This document shows positions 10,724 through 21,174 of a stretch of 64,000 nt of DNA, piece by piece. The first letter of the stretch is position 1. Each line of letters opens with the position of its first letter. Source of the stretch: Nymphaea colorata (Eukaryota > Streptophyta > Magnoliopsida > Nymphaeales > Nymphaeaceae); contig NC_045139.1 of NCBI RefSeq assembly GCF_008831285.2, positions 33,889,706 to 33,953,705 on the forward strand, in the 5' to 3' direction. A program made the translations under genes and the position numbers. The notes beneath the pieces were generated by a model that did not search any database, was not told where the DNA came from, and worked only from the letters and a program-made list of their open reading frames with translations.

Positions 10724-12770
10724 CAAGCAGGATATGGTATGGAACAATTGACATTCACTCAATTCAACATACTCAAACAAAGTATTCAGTAAAGATAATT
10801 GTCTCAATTCGGCATAACTGAAACCAAACTAAGAATTGCATTCAATAGGGCGATATGAGAGAATGCGGAAGCCAAGAGTTTCTGTTGACAAGAGATCAAT
10901 AGCTAAATTTCTAGATAAGGTAAGATATTTTTAATCCTCTCTTTTTCATCCAAATATGAGCGATTATGTATTTTTAGATATAGCAATATCGAACTGAAAT
11001 ATAAATAACACAAAAGGTTTTACTGTGTATTATTTTCTACACCAAAGATGGAAACAAAAAAAATACTCAGTCCTATTTTACGTTTGGTAAGTGTCTCAAC
11101 TCTTAAACTGGAACACTCTAAATGATGTGACTGCATAACTATGATTGTGATTGCCAAACTTTATGGTGAAACACCCGTGTCTGCTATCGTTCTATGCTTA
11201 TCATCCGTTCCACACCAATATTGATAGCATTAGTCCATAGTTGTTGCATATCAGGTCCCAGCAGCAAATCTTTAGGTTGCAAAAAAAAGTGCTGCTAAGT
11301 ATCACATCCTTAAGGTGGCACCTGATTTGCAATAAATTCTTCTATGGAAAATATTTAGAAAAATGTCACTAGGGTGGGGGTGCGGACGAAAAACCTCCAA
11401 AAAAAGAACAATTTTACTGTTTAATTGAATAAGACAAAAAAAATTTATGATTCTTTTTTGTGTTTGATAGTTATTTGTAGCTATTATTAAGGTATACATG
11501 TAAATGTTTTAGTGCCCTGCAGAAGTAGCTTGAGTGGGCATCCTACTCAGTGATGGAGCTCGAAAAAATTGTTGGAGGGACTCTCTTTCAGATGTTTTTA
11601 TATCCTAAGATGCACTCATATGAATAAAAACAAATATTTGAAGGTGTCAATATGTAAATAAAAAAATATTGAAGGACTGGTGTCATGTGGGCAGCCTACA
11701 AGTGGCTCCCCGACGCTCCCGACCAATGACAAAATAATCACACGGCTAAGAGAGAAATCATTTTGGTGGCACGGGATATCATTTCCGAAAAATACAATCG
11801 TGCCTGTTGTCTCACAATGTAGATGGAACAAAAAAAGCGAATAAAATATGCAAATCTTTTATTCATAAAACGAAATACTCTACGGGATCTATCTTTTCAC
11901 GTCATTGATAAACTTATTATAATAAAAAAAATGGGGAGATTCCCATGTCTGAGATATGAGGGTGGGACGCCATGTAGAGTCCACGAATTTATGGGGGATG
12001 AAGAAGAAAGTAATCACATTAGAAGGAAGAGAGCAACAACTGGTTCGGAGGAGGATGCGGGTTAACATGCCGCTAGACGAGACGGGGGGGAGCCTTGAGA
12101 GGTAACGGTGATTTTCAAAGAGGAAGACGGACCCGACGGTCCAACAAATTCCACTGGCTAAACAACAAACAACTGAAAAACTTTTTTAATGAAAATGTTT
12201 TGAAAGCCTTTCCTCATTTCAGCTAAAAAAAAAAAAAAAAAAGGTTTATTTTACCTCAACTATAAACCTCACCCCCTTTTATGCAAAGTAGGTTATGTTT
12301 ATAGGCTGAAACTTATCAAAAATACTTTTGTAGGTTAAATGTAAAACCCCTCCTTCCATAAGGGCAAAAGTGGAACGCAATTTTTTTTTCTATAAAATTA
12401 AGAAAATTCCCTTGTAATAAAACATGGGAAGTAGGACTTCCCATGTTAATGGCATAACATGGAAAGTCCCATCTTCGTTTTTTTTTTTTTTTTTCTTTTT
12501 TTAAAAGGGTATATGACACATGTCATATCCAGTGTTATGCTATCTCGGTTTGCTTTTTCTTTTTGTATTTGAAAAGTTATTTCACATGCTTTAAATTGAT
12601 TTAGAAGTTTTAAATCGTAAATTCAAAACTCACATTGACAGTTCGTTTTTACGATAATCCATCCATGAATTAGAGTGAATTAATTAATTTTAGAGCTTGT
12701 AAGTTGCTTGCTTAGAATGATCCGCTTCAAAAGCGAAATGTGAGTTGTGACAATGGACCGTCGCTAATGG
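10724..12770. other. Intergenic, no gene seen
   Basis: AT-rich sequence with poly-A and poly-T runs (12226-12242, 12478-12494). The short open frames have no recognisable domain and poor codon use. It is the distal upstream region of calnexin. Confidence 0.6.
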
Positions 12771-12843
12771 CCGAGCTTTGGGCTTCAAGGTATACGCAAA
12801 ATTACCTTTTAGAACTGTTCGCATCACCTCCATTCCGCTCGAG

Positions 12844-12934
12844 CCACGTCACTTTTACGCTCTCCTGCTGACTTGTCGAGTTCTAACTGGATCTCAAGCC
12901 CGGGCTCTAGTTCTTATTGGCCACGGGGACGTGG
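12844..12934 (+). promoter_or_regulatory. Cluster of ER-stress (UPR) response-like elements upstream of calnexin
   Basis: Three motifs of the kind bound by plant ER-stress bZIP/NF-Y factors lie 50-140 bases upstream of the TATA box. They are CCACGTCA (12844-12851, the reverse of TGACGTGG), ATTGG directly abutting CCACG (12916-12925, an ERSE-II-like arrangement but with zero rather than one spacer base), and GACGTGG (12928-12934). Calnexin is a classic unfolded-protein-response target, so the placement makes functional sense. Binding is inferred. Confidence 0.6.
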
Positions 12935-12982
12935 GCACGGGGAAGCGGGGCCCGCTAACTTGAACTCTCTCGTCCCGTCTCC

Positions 12983-12989
12983 TATATAG
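12983..12989 (+). promoter_or_regulatory. TATA box of calnexin
   Basis: TATATAG lies in a GC-rich promoter. A start site about 25-35 bases downstream (near 13015) would give a leader of about 240 bases ending at the splice donor at 13255. Confidence 0.6.
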
Positions 12990-13014
12990 ACGACCCTGGA
13001 TCCACAGGATCCCT

Positions 13015-14766
13015 AAATCAAGGTCCCTGCTCGCTGATCCACCGGTCGCAGCGTCCTCCTCCGTCGGTTCGGGGAGAAAACGCTGCTGCTTCTCCGTTCC
13101 CTTCATCTTCTTGTTGATCTTAGTCCTCGTTTGCGCTGGTGCGTCTGCTCCGTTTCTACTCGGAGGAGGTGAGGTGGTTCCTTCCTCGACAAATCCGAAG
13201 TCACCGATCGCATCATTTCGGTGGTCGAACTTTCAGAAGATCGATCCTTCCAAGGTACCAACATCCCCACCTCCCTTAGTTCCAATTTAGCGTCTTGAAT
13301 ATAATTGGTTGGTTTCTTGTCTCTCTGGTCCACTAACAAGATATACTGTAGGTTTTTTTGTTATTGGTTGCTCGTGCTGCTGGCAATGGAGCGTGGCATT
13401 TTGAGCTGTTTTTTGTTTTTTTCCCCAGTTGTGGTTTTGTTCGGTGTCGGAGAATTGATCTTTTGGTTATTGAACTCCAAAGATGAATCAGAAATACGGA
13501 AAGATTGGAGCGCCTGAACATGGTCTTTCTAGAGAGAGAGAGTTTCCACTGCTTTCAGAATTTCGGCAGAGAACTTAGCTTTTAGAATTGCCTCCTTGTA
13601 CGCTTCAGTTTAGGATTTTAGGGCCTGAGGCCTCTACATGTGCTCTTTTTCTATCAGAGATACTTCGGTTGAGATTTAGAGTCTTCGGTAAATCATGCGG
13701 AAGAAAAACTCTGAGTTCCTTTCTCTTTGTTTGGTGACATAGCCAAGCTGATTGATAACGCCAATTTTGCTTAAGCATATGACCCATTGATTGTGATAGT
13801 GTGACTCTGCTTGAACGATCTCATTCGAGCCTACAAGATTATGGAATCTCGGGATTCCTTCTGCTTAGCCAACCTATAGATCACACCTGGAGGCTTCTAT
13901 CTGGTTGCTTTCATTGTAGTCTATGTATGGAGTTTTTTTTATGTCGCCTGCCCTTCATCTGGCTGTCTGCGCCATCCAGCCTCTGAGCAATATGCAATTT
14001 TGTTTTCCACAAGCCCAACCGTATGCGTGGATTCTCATGTTCAACAATATTGGAACCAAAGAAACAAAATGATGAAAATCTAATGTTTCGATTTGGTTTT
14101 ATAAGGATTCAAATTGGTCAATTTAGCTATGTGGTCTGACTTTATAAAAAATTGCTGGAAAACACAACAGCCTTGTCAGCACTCAGCAGATGGTGTCCAC
14201 ATGATACATACGCATACACACACAAGCATGTCATATGATATGAACATGTATGCATATGTACTCATGTACATCTACATGGTTATGTCTGTGTTTATGTATG
14301 TGCATTTTTTTAGTTGGTCAATAGACAGCAATTTCTGTTCTGGCTAAAAAATAGCTAGTTTTAATTATCATGCATTTTCTATCTTGAGATCTGTTTTAGA
14401 TGTTTCATTTGCTAGAAAAGCATTTTCATCAGCTGACAGTTCTAAGGCATAAATGTGATATTTTCCAATAATTTCACAAGTAAAACAAATCTTAATTGCA
14501 CTGCAGTCCTTTCAGCATCTCACTTGTGTCCGCAATATTATGATTTATTGCAATGTCATTGTGATATGCTCTGTAATATTTGAAAATTTTATGCCTTTTT
14601 GTTTTATATGTCAACATCATGCATCTTAATTTTTCTGTTCTTTTTCAAACGACTTTTTCCCTCAAGACTTGCAAGTGTTACGTAGCCCAAGCTGCTGATT
14701 CTGCAAATTCAGATGAATCAGCAAAAAGATATTACTATATTTATTTTTGCTAAAATAAATGGAAGT

Positions 14767-14797
<31 letters not shown>

Positions 14798-15554
14798 GGG
14801 GGTGGGGGGGGGGGGGCGCGGGGGAAGAGAGGACAGGAACAGGTGGTGCACCTGTGACTGCAGGAATTGCAAAATCAATGGGTATTCTGGCTGTGGGTAT
14901 TGTTACTACCTCATTTTATTTTGAGTGTCGAAGACTGGCAGTTCAATCACAAGAAAAAATTGCACCTCTTGACTGTGGGGCTTCTTGTAATAATCTACAA
15001 CAGATATTTTTTTTTATGCCAGCATTTGTATTCCAGGTGTAACATACAGTAGAAATGATATACTGGAAATCTTATTCCATTATATCAAACACACTCTCAT
15101 GTTGGAAAGTGACTAACTTTTCCCTGCTGCACCCGTTTACCAGGAAAGTTTTTCCTGGCATGTTTGTGATTCATTTTAGTCCCAGTGTAACAAACACTAC
15201 CTTAGGATTCCTACTATTTTCCAGATTTACGCACAATGGAGTTCTTCTGTTATATTCTCAGTTCACTGGTTGTTTTCAAGATGCTTGATGTAGTGTTCTA
15301 GTCTTAGATATCTTGATTCTTGTTTCTGTTTTACCTGATCTGTTTTTTATTTGTCGTGCATATTTCAGTGGAAGATTTGAGTTCTCAGGTTAATTTACGG
15401 TTTTGAAGGTGTGACAGTTCACTAGTAAAGGGTTTTAGATTAAGATTGTCCTGAGGGGTTGTATGTGACAACTCACTAGTGAAGGGTTTTTAGATTAAGA
15501 TTGTCCTGAGATGTTGTACGTAATGCTTTTGATCCGAATCAGCACTGTCTGCAG
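13015..15554 (+). other. Calnexin 5'UTR exon (about 13015-13254) and 5'UTR intron (13255-15554)
   Basis: CCTTCCAAG|GTACCA gives a donor at 13255 and CACTGTCTGCAG gives an acceptor ending at 15554, 20 bases before the ATG. The leader exon is pyrimidine- and GC-rich and lacks an obvious upstream frame. The 2.3-kb intron is T-rich, holds a GA/G low-complexity tract (14768-14825) and no coding exon. Long first introns in plant leaders often enhance expression. The start site is inferred. Confidence 0.55.
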
Positions 15555-15574
15555 GTTTTCTCAATCAGGGCGCC

Positions 15575-17752
15575 ATGATGGACAACAAACGAATCTCCAT
15601 TTCTTCCTTTGTTATTTTGCTGCTGATTCAATGTTTTGCCATAAACGCTTCAGATGAGGTGACTTTTTCTGGATCATTTGGTTTTTCCCTGTTTCTATCT
15701 CTAGTGGTCTACTTTTGGCTGCTGATCGTTTTGTTTTGGCTCATCCTTTATTCTCTAGTTGTTCTACGAGTCATTCGAAGAAAATTTTGAAGGTCGGTGG
15801 ATCGTCACTGAGAAGGATGACTACAACGGTTGGTTTGATAACCTGTAGACTTCGCATTTCTGAAATTTCCTTATGTGTTTTGTTTGTCATTGGCATTCAC
15901 ATTCTCTGTCATCGTTTCATTTAGGTGTATGGAAACATACTAAGAGTGAGGGACATGAGGACTACGGCCTCCTTGTGAGCGAGAAGGCAAGGAAACACGG
16001 CATAGTTAAGGAATTGGGAAGTGCAGTAGAGTTCAAGGATGGAACTGTTACTCTGCAATTTGAAACCAGGCTGCAGAATGGGCTTGAATGTGGTGGGGCT
16101 TACTTGAAATTTCTTCGTCCTCAGGACGTTGGATGGACACCCAAACAGTTTGACAATGATTCGCCTTACTCCATTATGTTTGGACCAGATAAATGTGGTT
16201 CCACTAACAAGGTCCATTTCATAGTGAAGCACAAGAATCCCAAGTCTGGCGAATATGTTGAGCACCACCTGAAATATCCTCCATCTGTCCCTTCCGACAA
16301 GCTCACTCATGTTTACACTGCTATAATAAAGCCTGATAATGAACTGAGGATTTTGGTTGATGGGGAGGAGAAAAAGAAGGCCAACTTTCTGTCACAGGAT
16401 GATTTTGAACCAGCTTTCATCCCATCTGCTACGATTCCTGATCCGGATGATAAGAAACCAGAGGATTGGGATGAGCGAGCCAAGATTCCAGACCCTGATG
16501 CCGTGAAGCCAGAGGACTGGGATGAAGATGCACAGATGGAAATTGAAGATGAGGAGGCTGAAAAGCCTGAGGGTTGGTTGGATGATGAACCTGAGGAGAT
16601 TGATGACCCCGAAGCGACAAAGCCAGAAGATTGGGATGATGAGGAGGATGGAGAGTGGGAGGCCCCAAAAATAGAGAATCCAAAGTGCTCAGAAGCGCCA
16701 GGTTGTGGTGAATGGAAAAGACCCATGAAGAGGAACCCGGCCTACAAGGGCAAATGGCACGCACCCATGATTGACAACCCCAACTACAAGGGCATCTGGA
16801 AGCCCCAACAAATTCCAAACCCTGACTTCTTTGAGCTTGAGAAACCCAACTTTGAGCCTATAGCGGCTATTGGCATTGAAATCTGGACAATGCAGGACGG
16901 GATTTTATTTGACAATATTCTGATTGCAAGTGATGAGAAAGTCGCAGAGACGTACCGTGAGAAAGCATGGAAGCCCAAATATGATGCCGAGAAAGAAAAG
17001 CAAAAGGCTGATGAAGAGGGTGCCGGTCCGCCAAAAGGGCTTGCAGGCTTCCAGGTGAGTATCGTCGTACCAGAATTTTGCTGTTTAATTGTTGATTCAT
17101 GGTACCTGTTCCATCTCCTGACATGGTTCTCGTTCTCTGCAGAAAAAAGTGTTTGATATCCTTTACAAGATAGCCGACATCCCATTCTTGGAAGCATATA
17201 AGGCCAAAATCATCGTGAGTACTTATTTTACGCATTATTACGTTCATAATCCTCATGTTGACAAAAATTACGATATTTAGGGAGTGCAATTCTTGGAATG
17301 AAACATTAAGGACTTTGTATGTTCCATGACTAAGTTACTAGGTAAATATTAACTTTAATGGCTGAAACGCAGGATACCATTGAAAAAGGTGAGAAGCAAG
17401 CAAACCTGACAATTGGTGCACTGGTTTCTATTTTGGTGGTTATCATCACGCTCTTCCTCAAGGCTCTCTTTGGTGGGAAGAAATCATCTGTAAGTTCTTT
17501 GTTCTTCTCTATTCGGTGCTTTCTGTTGCATTTTAGTTGAAAACTTTAGTTAAGCTGCTTCATTAAACTTCCTGCTTCGAGTCACCTACAAGGTCCTCCT
17601 TTTCTTTACAGTTTCCACCTCAAGCTGCGCAAGTAAAGAAGGATGATGGGCCCGGGGAGGCAGATAACGATGGCGGCAACGCTGAGAAAGATGAGAATGA
17701 GAAAGAAGATAATGCTGCCCCTCGTCAGAGGAGATCTAGAAGAGAAACATAG
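15575..17752 (+). CDS. CNX: Calnexin, ER membrane lectin chaperone
   Basis: The six coding exons join in frame to 537 residues, a normal plant calnexin length: 15575-15658, 15759-15828, 15925-17054, 17143-17214, 17373-17489 and 17612-17752, all with GT-AG introns. Residues 1-26 form a signal peptide. The lectin domain follows (FYESFEENFEGRW at 30-42, then LECGGAYLK and MFGPDKCGS with the two conserved cysteines). The P-arm has three acidic KPEDWD/KPEGW repeats, then two of the form NPAYKGKW/NPNYKGIW, with a Cys-x5-Cys pair. One membrane span lies at about 464-481, and an acidic/basic cytosolic tail ends in RQRRSRRET. The protein binds monoglucosylated N-glycans on nascent glycoproteins and retains them in the ER until folded. 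Two adjacent ATGs (15575, 15578) open the frame. The last exon and 3'UTR are duplicated downstream. Confidence 0.95.
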
Positions 17753-18345
17753 GCTTACAATGGTCAGGATTTTGAATTGCAGTTGTTTCACCGCTACGTG
17801 CTCTGCACTCTGTGAGTCAGTCGGTAGTAGGGCATTGTAATTTAGAGAAGGTTTGCGACTATTTGTGAGTCTGCTTTTGGTAAACTTTCAGCAATTTTCT
17901 AGGATCTTCAGGGCATCATTGTTTCCTTTTATAAGGACCTTTTATATACTTGTTTAGAAATTTTTAAAAGGTTTCTTTTTTGTGGCTTGAATCTGCTCTT
18001 TTCTGTTTCCCATTTTGGAGGGGCAATGCTAAGAAGGTAGATGAGAATGAGTAGGAGGCTAATGCTTCGCTTTCCCAGAGGAGATTTAGAACAGAGACAA
18101 ACAGTGCTAAAATTCTGAATTACGGTAGTTACCGTTACATGCTCAGCGGTCTGTCAGTCAGAGAGATAGATGGCCTGTGTAGCGTGGTAGATATGCTTGC
18201 GGCTGTTTTCAGTTTGCTTCTGATCATTCTACGAATCTTTAGTATCGGGAGGACATGTTATGGCCTTTTATGTACTTTAAAAGTTCAGAAAAGGCTTCAT
18301 TTGTGGCTTGAATCTGCTGCCCTTTTCTTTCTTTCTTTTTGCCTC
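17672..18345 (+). repeat. Tandem duplication of calnexin last exon and 3'UTR
   Basis: Unit 1 (17672 to about 18016) holds the end of the calnexin coding sequence and its 3'UTR. Unit 2 (18017 to about 18345) repeats it with many changes. Shared landmarks are GCAA(C/T)GCT(G/A)AGAA, CAGAGGAGAT(C/T)TAGAA, CTGTGAGTCAG versus CTGTCAGTCAG, and TGGCTTGAATCTGCT. Unit 2 has TAG at 18051-18053 in the frame that mirrors the calnexin tail, so it does not extend the protein. Confidence 0.8.
18017..18345 (+). pseudogene. Decayed second copy of calnexin C-terminal exon
   Basis: It carries the acidic tail codons (DEN) and the basic RRRFR-like end in diverged form, broken by an early stop. No acceptor with a preserved upstream intron is evident. 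It may act only as extra 3' flank or an alternative polyadenylation region. Confidence 0.65.
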
Positions 18346-19154
18346 ATGTATAATTATAGCCTAAAAATATTTGAAAAGATATTCGAGAACGTACTAGTCA
18401 AATTGTTGGATTTTTATTTTATGCTGTCTTCTCAACCGAGGAGAGTTCCCATTGTAAATTTTACAATTTTGCATGCATCACCCACTTCTATCTGTCACTT
18501 GTTGAATTTGTACAGAACTTGTCACGTAGTATGCTCGTTCTTTCACATGCTAAGTGATCCTGAACTCTTCCTGCTGGAGTTGCGTGCTCCATCAGTTTTA
18601 TCAATAAGCGAAGAATATTGAAGAATCAAGGATTATTAAAAAACAAGCACGGGGAAGAGACATTACCGAGACACAACGTGCCATACAAAAGACGTATAGA
18701 CCAAGAAAACACAAATAGAGAAAATCAGAACACAAAATGCCGAAACGAAAGCGGCGACTTTTTGATGCAGCACCTTCCTCCCCTCTAAACCTTATGCGAA
18801 GTGATCAAATTCGATTAGGGTTTAGGCAAAGATTGTCTGAACATCATCTCCAGGTCAATTCAACCATTATCTAATTATTTAACTATTTTGGTTGAGGACC
18901 ATTAAGTAGTGGCAGAATCAGGATATTTTGGCTAAGGGCATTGGAGTCACCAGCACAGGTTTGATGTGGGTGTTTCATGTAATTTTTAAGTCATCACTAT
19001 ATCATTTTTCTAGTGAAACTGGACTGGTGTGAACATACTGATTGGTTTCAGTCAGAAATATCCTCGGATCCGAATAATAGAGAAAATTGTCTCCGATCCA
19101 GTCGATGTAACCATCCATACCCGCTCCCCAAAAAAAAAAAGGAAGGAAAGAAAG
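18346..19154. other. Intergenic, no gene seen
   Basis: AT-rich sequence between the calnexin tail duplication and the non-autonomous LTR element. There is no recognised domain, terminal repeat or RNA gene. Confidence 0.6.
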
Positions 19155-19859
19155 TGTCACGGGCCGAGTTTCTCCAGCCCGCGCGGCGCCGAAGGCATTC
19201 CCCAAAGCTTTCGGCCAGCCATCTCTCTCTTAAGCTAGCGGAAGCATTCATCTTTTCTTCGGGACTGTGGACTAGACGAGGAGTGCTAAGCATTCGGCAC
19301 ACCATCACCTAGGTTTATCCCATTGTCGGCCATCAGCAAGCCGTGGCCATGAGGCCCTGTCAGAACTTCGTCATTCCTCCAAGTGTCTATCTACATCCAA
19401 ACGAAATCTGGGTGGGGGTAGACTTCCCTTGGGAGGAAGTCCCCAGCCGAATCTAGTTGACGACTATATGTCATTAAGTAAGGCGGCCGACCATCGCCCT
19501 ACTCGACGATGAGCATTCACTTGCTCACCCCTACATGACTCTACGTGGTTGTGGAACGCAGCGTATGCGCCCACTGGAGGAATTGCCCCTAACCCACGCC
19601 CCCTTGTGTATCCAAACACTACGCGTGGGGAACCCATTGGATTCCCCAATGACGGACTTGCACTTCCAAAGGGACCGCTAATTTTGATGCATTGAAACGC
19701 CTTGTCGTCGCACCACCGCGCTGCACATTCCACGTGCATTGCTTTCTGCTAGACTCGGCGCGCGATTGAATCCTACATGTCTTCCAACTATGCATAAGCT
19801 GGCCAAGCAGCATCACCTTTTACTGGCTTGGTCGGGCCAGACACAGTCGGCCGGCAACA
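19155..19859 (-). repeat. Downstream (3') LTR of the non-autonomous element
   Basis: It starts with TGTCACGGGCCGAG and ends with CCGGCAACA on the + strand. It is highly similar to 20461-21169, mostly with scattered transitions, which indicates a moderately old insertion. Confidence 0.9.
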
Positions 19860-20446
19860 TTCTCCCACCGCCAAAATCGTCACTGTCCTCAGTGACTCTG
19901 CCCCAAGCGATAGAAGTTCAGCTACCGTTCCTTTGATTTCTTTTCAACTCAGCCTTCATCCTTGACGCGCACCCGTCACGTTGCGGCTAGCTGCCTTATC
20001 GGGTGTTTTGCCTCTAGTCCATTCCTTAACATCATCTCACTTTTCTATCAGTGTTTGCACTTTTCCTTAGTAACGTCCAGAACATCTCCGACGATCACTA
20101 AGTTTCAAACTTCCAAGCTGTGTTGCCAACCCGTGCACATGCTCCTTTTTCGAGACATGTCAACACTAAGGGCACTTGCCCTCCTGGACAATCCTTTTCC
20201 ACGTCGGGTCTCACCTTATCTGTCTCAGCGAGCGGCTCTCTTGGCCCTTCTGCTCCTGACGCCCAGACACCATCTTCGGAACGTGTGATCTCCATCTGGC
20301 CAACACCAACGCGGTCACCTGAACCAATGTCCGACGAACATGCCCGGACCCTTAGGGCACCAAACAAGCCAACATTTTTCTTTGAACCACTTGTTTGTTA
20401 TCATCGCAGCGTTCTCATCTTTCAAGTTCCCTTTGAGAAATTGTCT

Positions 20447-20458
20447 GCTCTGATACCA
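20447..20458 (-). other. Primer-binding site of the non-autonomous element
   Basis: Read on the - strand it is TGGTATCAGAGC, a perfect match to the plant initiator tRNA-Met 3' end complement. It sits two bases from the 5' LTR and fixes the orientation of the element. Confidence 0.9.
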
Positions 20459-20460
20459 CT

Positions 20461-21169
20461 TGTCACGGGCCGAGTTTCTCCAGCCCGCGCGGCACCGAAG
20501 GCGTTCCCCAAAGCCTTCGGCCAGCCGTCTCTCTCTTAAGCTAACGGAAGCATTCATCTTTTCTTTGGGACTGTGGACTAGACGAGGAGTGCTAAGCACT
20601 TGGCACACCATCACCCAGGTTTATCTCATTGTCGGCCATCGGCAAGCCGTGGTCATGAGGCTCTGTCAGAACTTCGTCATTCCTCCAAGTGCCTATCTAT
20701 ATCCAAACGAAATCTGGGTGGGGGTAGACTTCCCTTGGGAGGAAGTCTCCAGCCGAAGCCAGTTGACGACTATATGTCATTAAGTAAGGCGGCCGGCCAT
20801 CGCCCTACTCGACGATGAGCATTCACTTGCTCACCTTCGCGTGACTCTACGCGCTTGTGGAACACAGCGTATGCGCCCATTGGGGGAATTGCCCCTAACC
20901 CACGCGCACCCCCTTGTGTATCCAAACACTACGCGTGGGGAACCCACTGGATTCTCCAACGACGGACTTGCACTTCCAAAGAGACCGCTGATCTTGATGC
21001 AATGAAACGCCTTGTCGTCGCACCACCGCGCTGCACATTTCACGTGCATTGCTTTCTGCTAGACTCCGCGCGCGATTGAATCCCACATGCCTTTCGGCTA
21101 TGCCTAAGCTGGCCAAGCAGCATCACCTTTTACTGGCTTGGCCGGGCCAAACACAGTCGGTCGGCAACA
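20461..21169 (-). repeat. Upstream (5') LTR of the non-autonomous element
   Basis: Same boundaries as its partner: TGTCAC at the left and GGCAACA at the right on the + strand, followed by the GAAAG target duplication. Confidence 0.9.
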
Positions 21170-21174
21170 GAAAG

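Larger units (their letters stand above)
19155..21169 (-). mobile_element. Complete non-autonomous LTR retrotransposon (TRIM/LARD-like)
   Basis: Two direct repeats (19155-19859 and 20461-21169, 705 and 709 bases) flank a 601-base interior. On the - strand each LTR begins TGTTGCCG and ends GTGACA (TG...CA). A tRNA-Met primer site lies two bases inside the 5' LTR (plus-strand GCTCTGATACCA, 20447-20458) and a purine-rich tract (GGCGGTGGGAGAA on -) precedes the 3' LTR. GAAAG occurs at 19150-19154 and 21170-21174 as a perfect 5-base target duplication. The interior has no gag, protease, integrase or RT motif, so it depends on another element's proteins. Its LTRs are long for a classical TRIM and its interior very short for a LARD. 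Confidence 0.9.

Noticed and set aside
16313-17289. Long open frames on the - strand within calnexin (up to 140 codons, Ser-rich)
   Set aside because: They are antisense shadows of the repetitive, strongly biased calnexin P-domain exon, and they run across the introns. No domain is recognisable.
20098-20614. Open frames within the non-autonomous LTR element (both strands)
   Set aside because: They cross LTR boundaries or lack any retroelement or host domain. The element is best viewed as noncoding.
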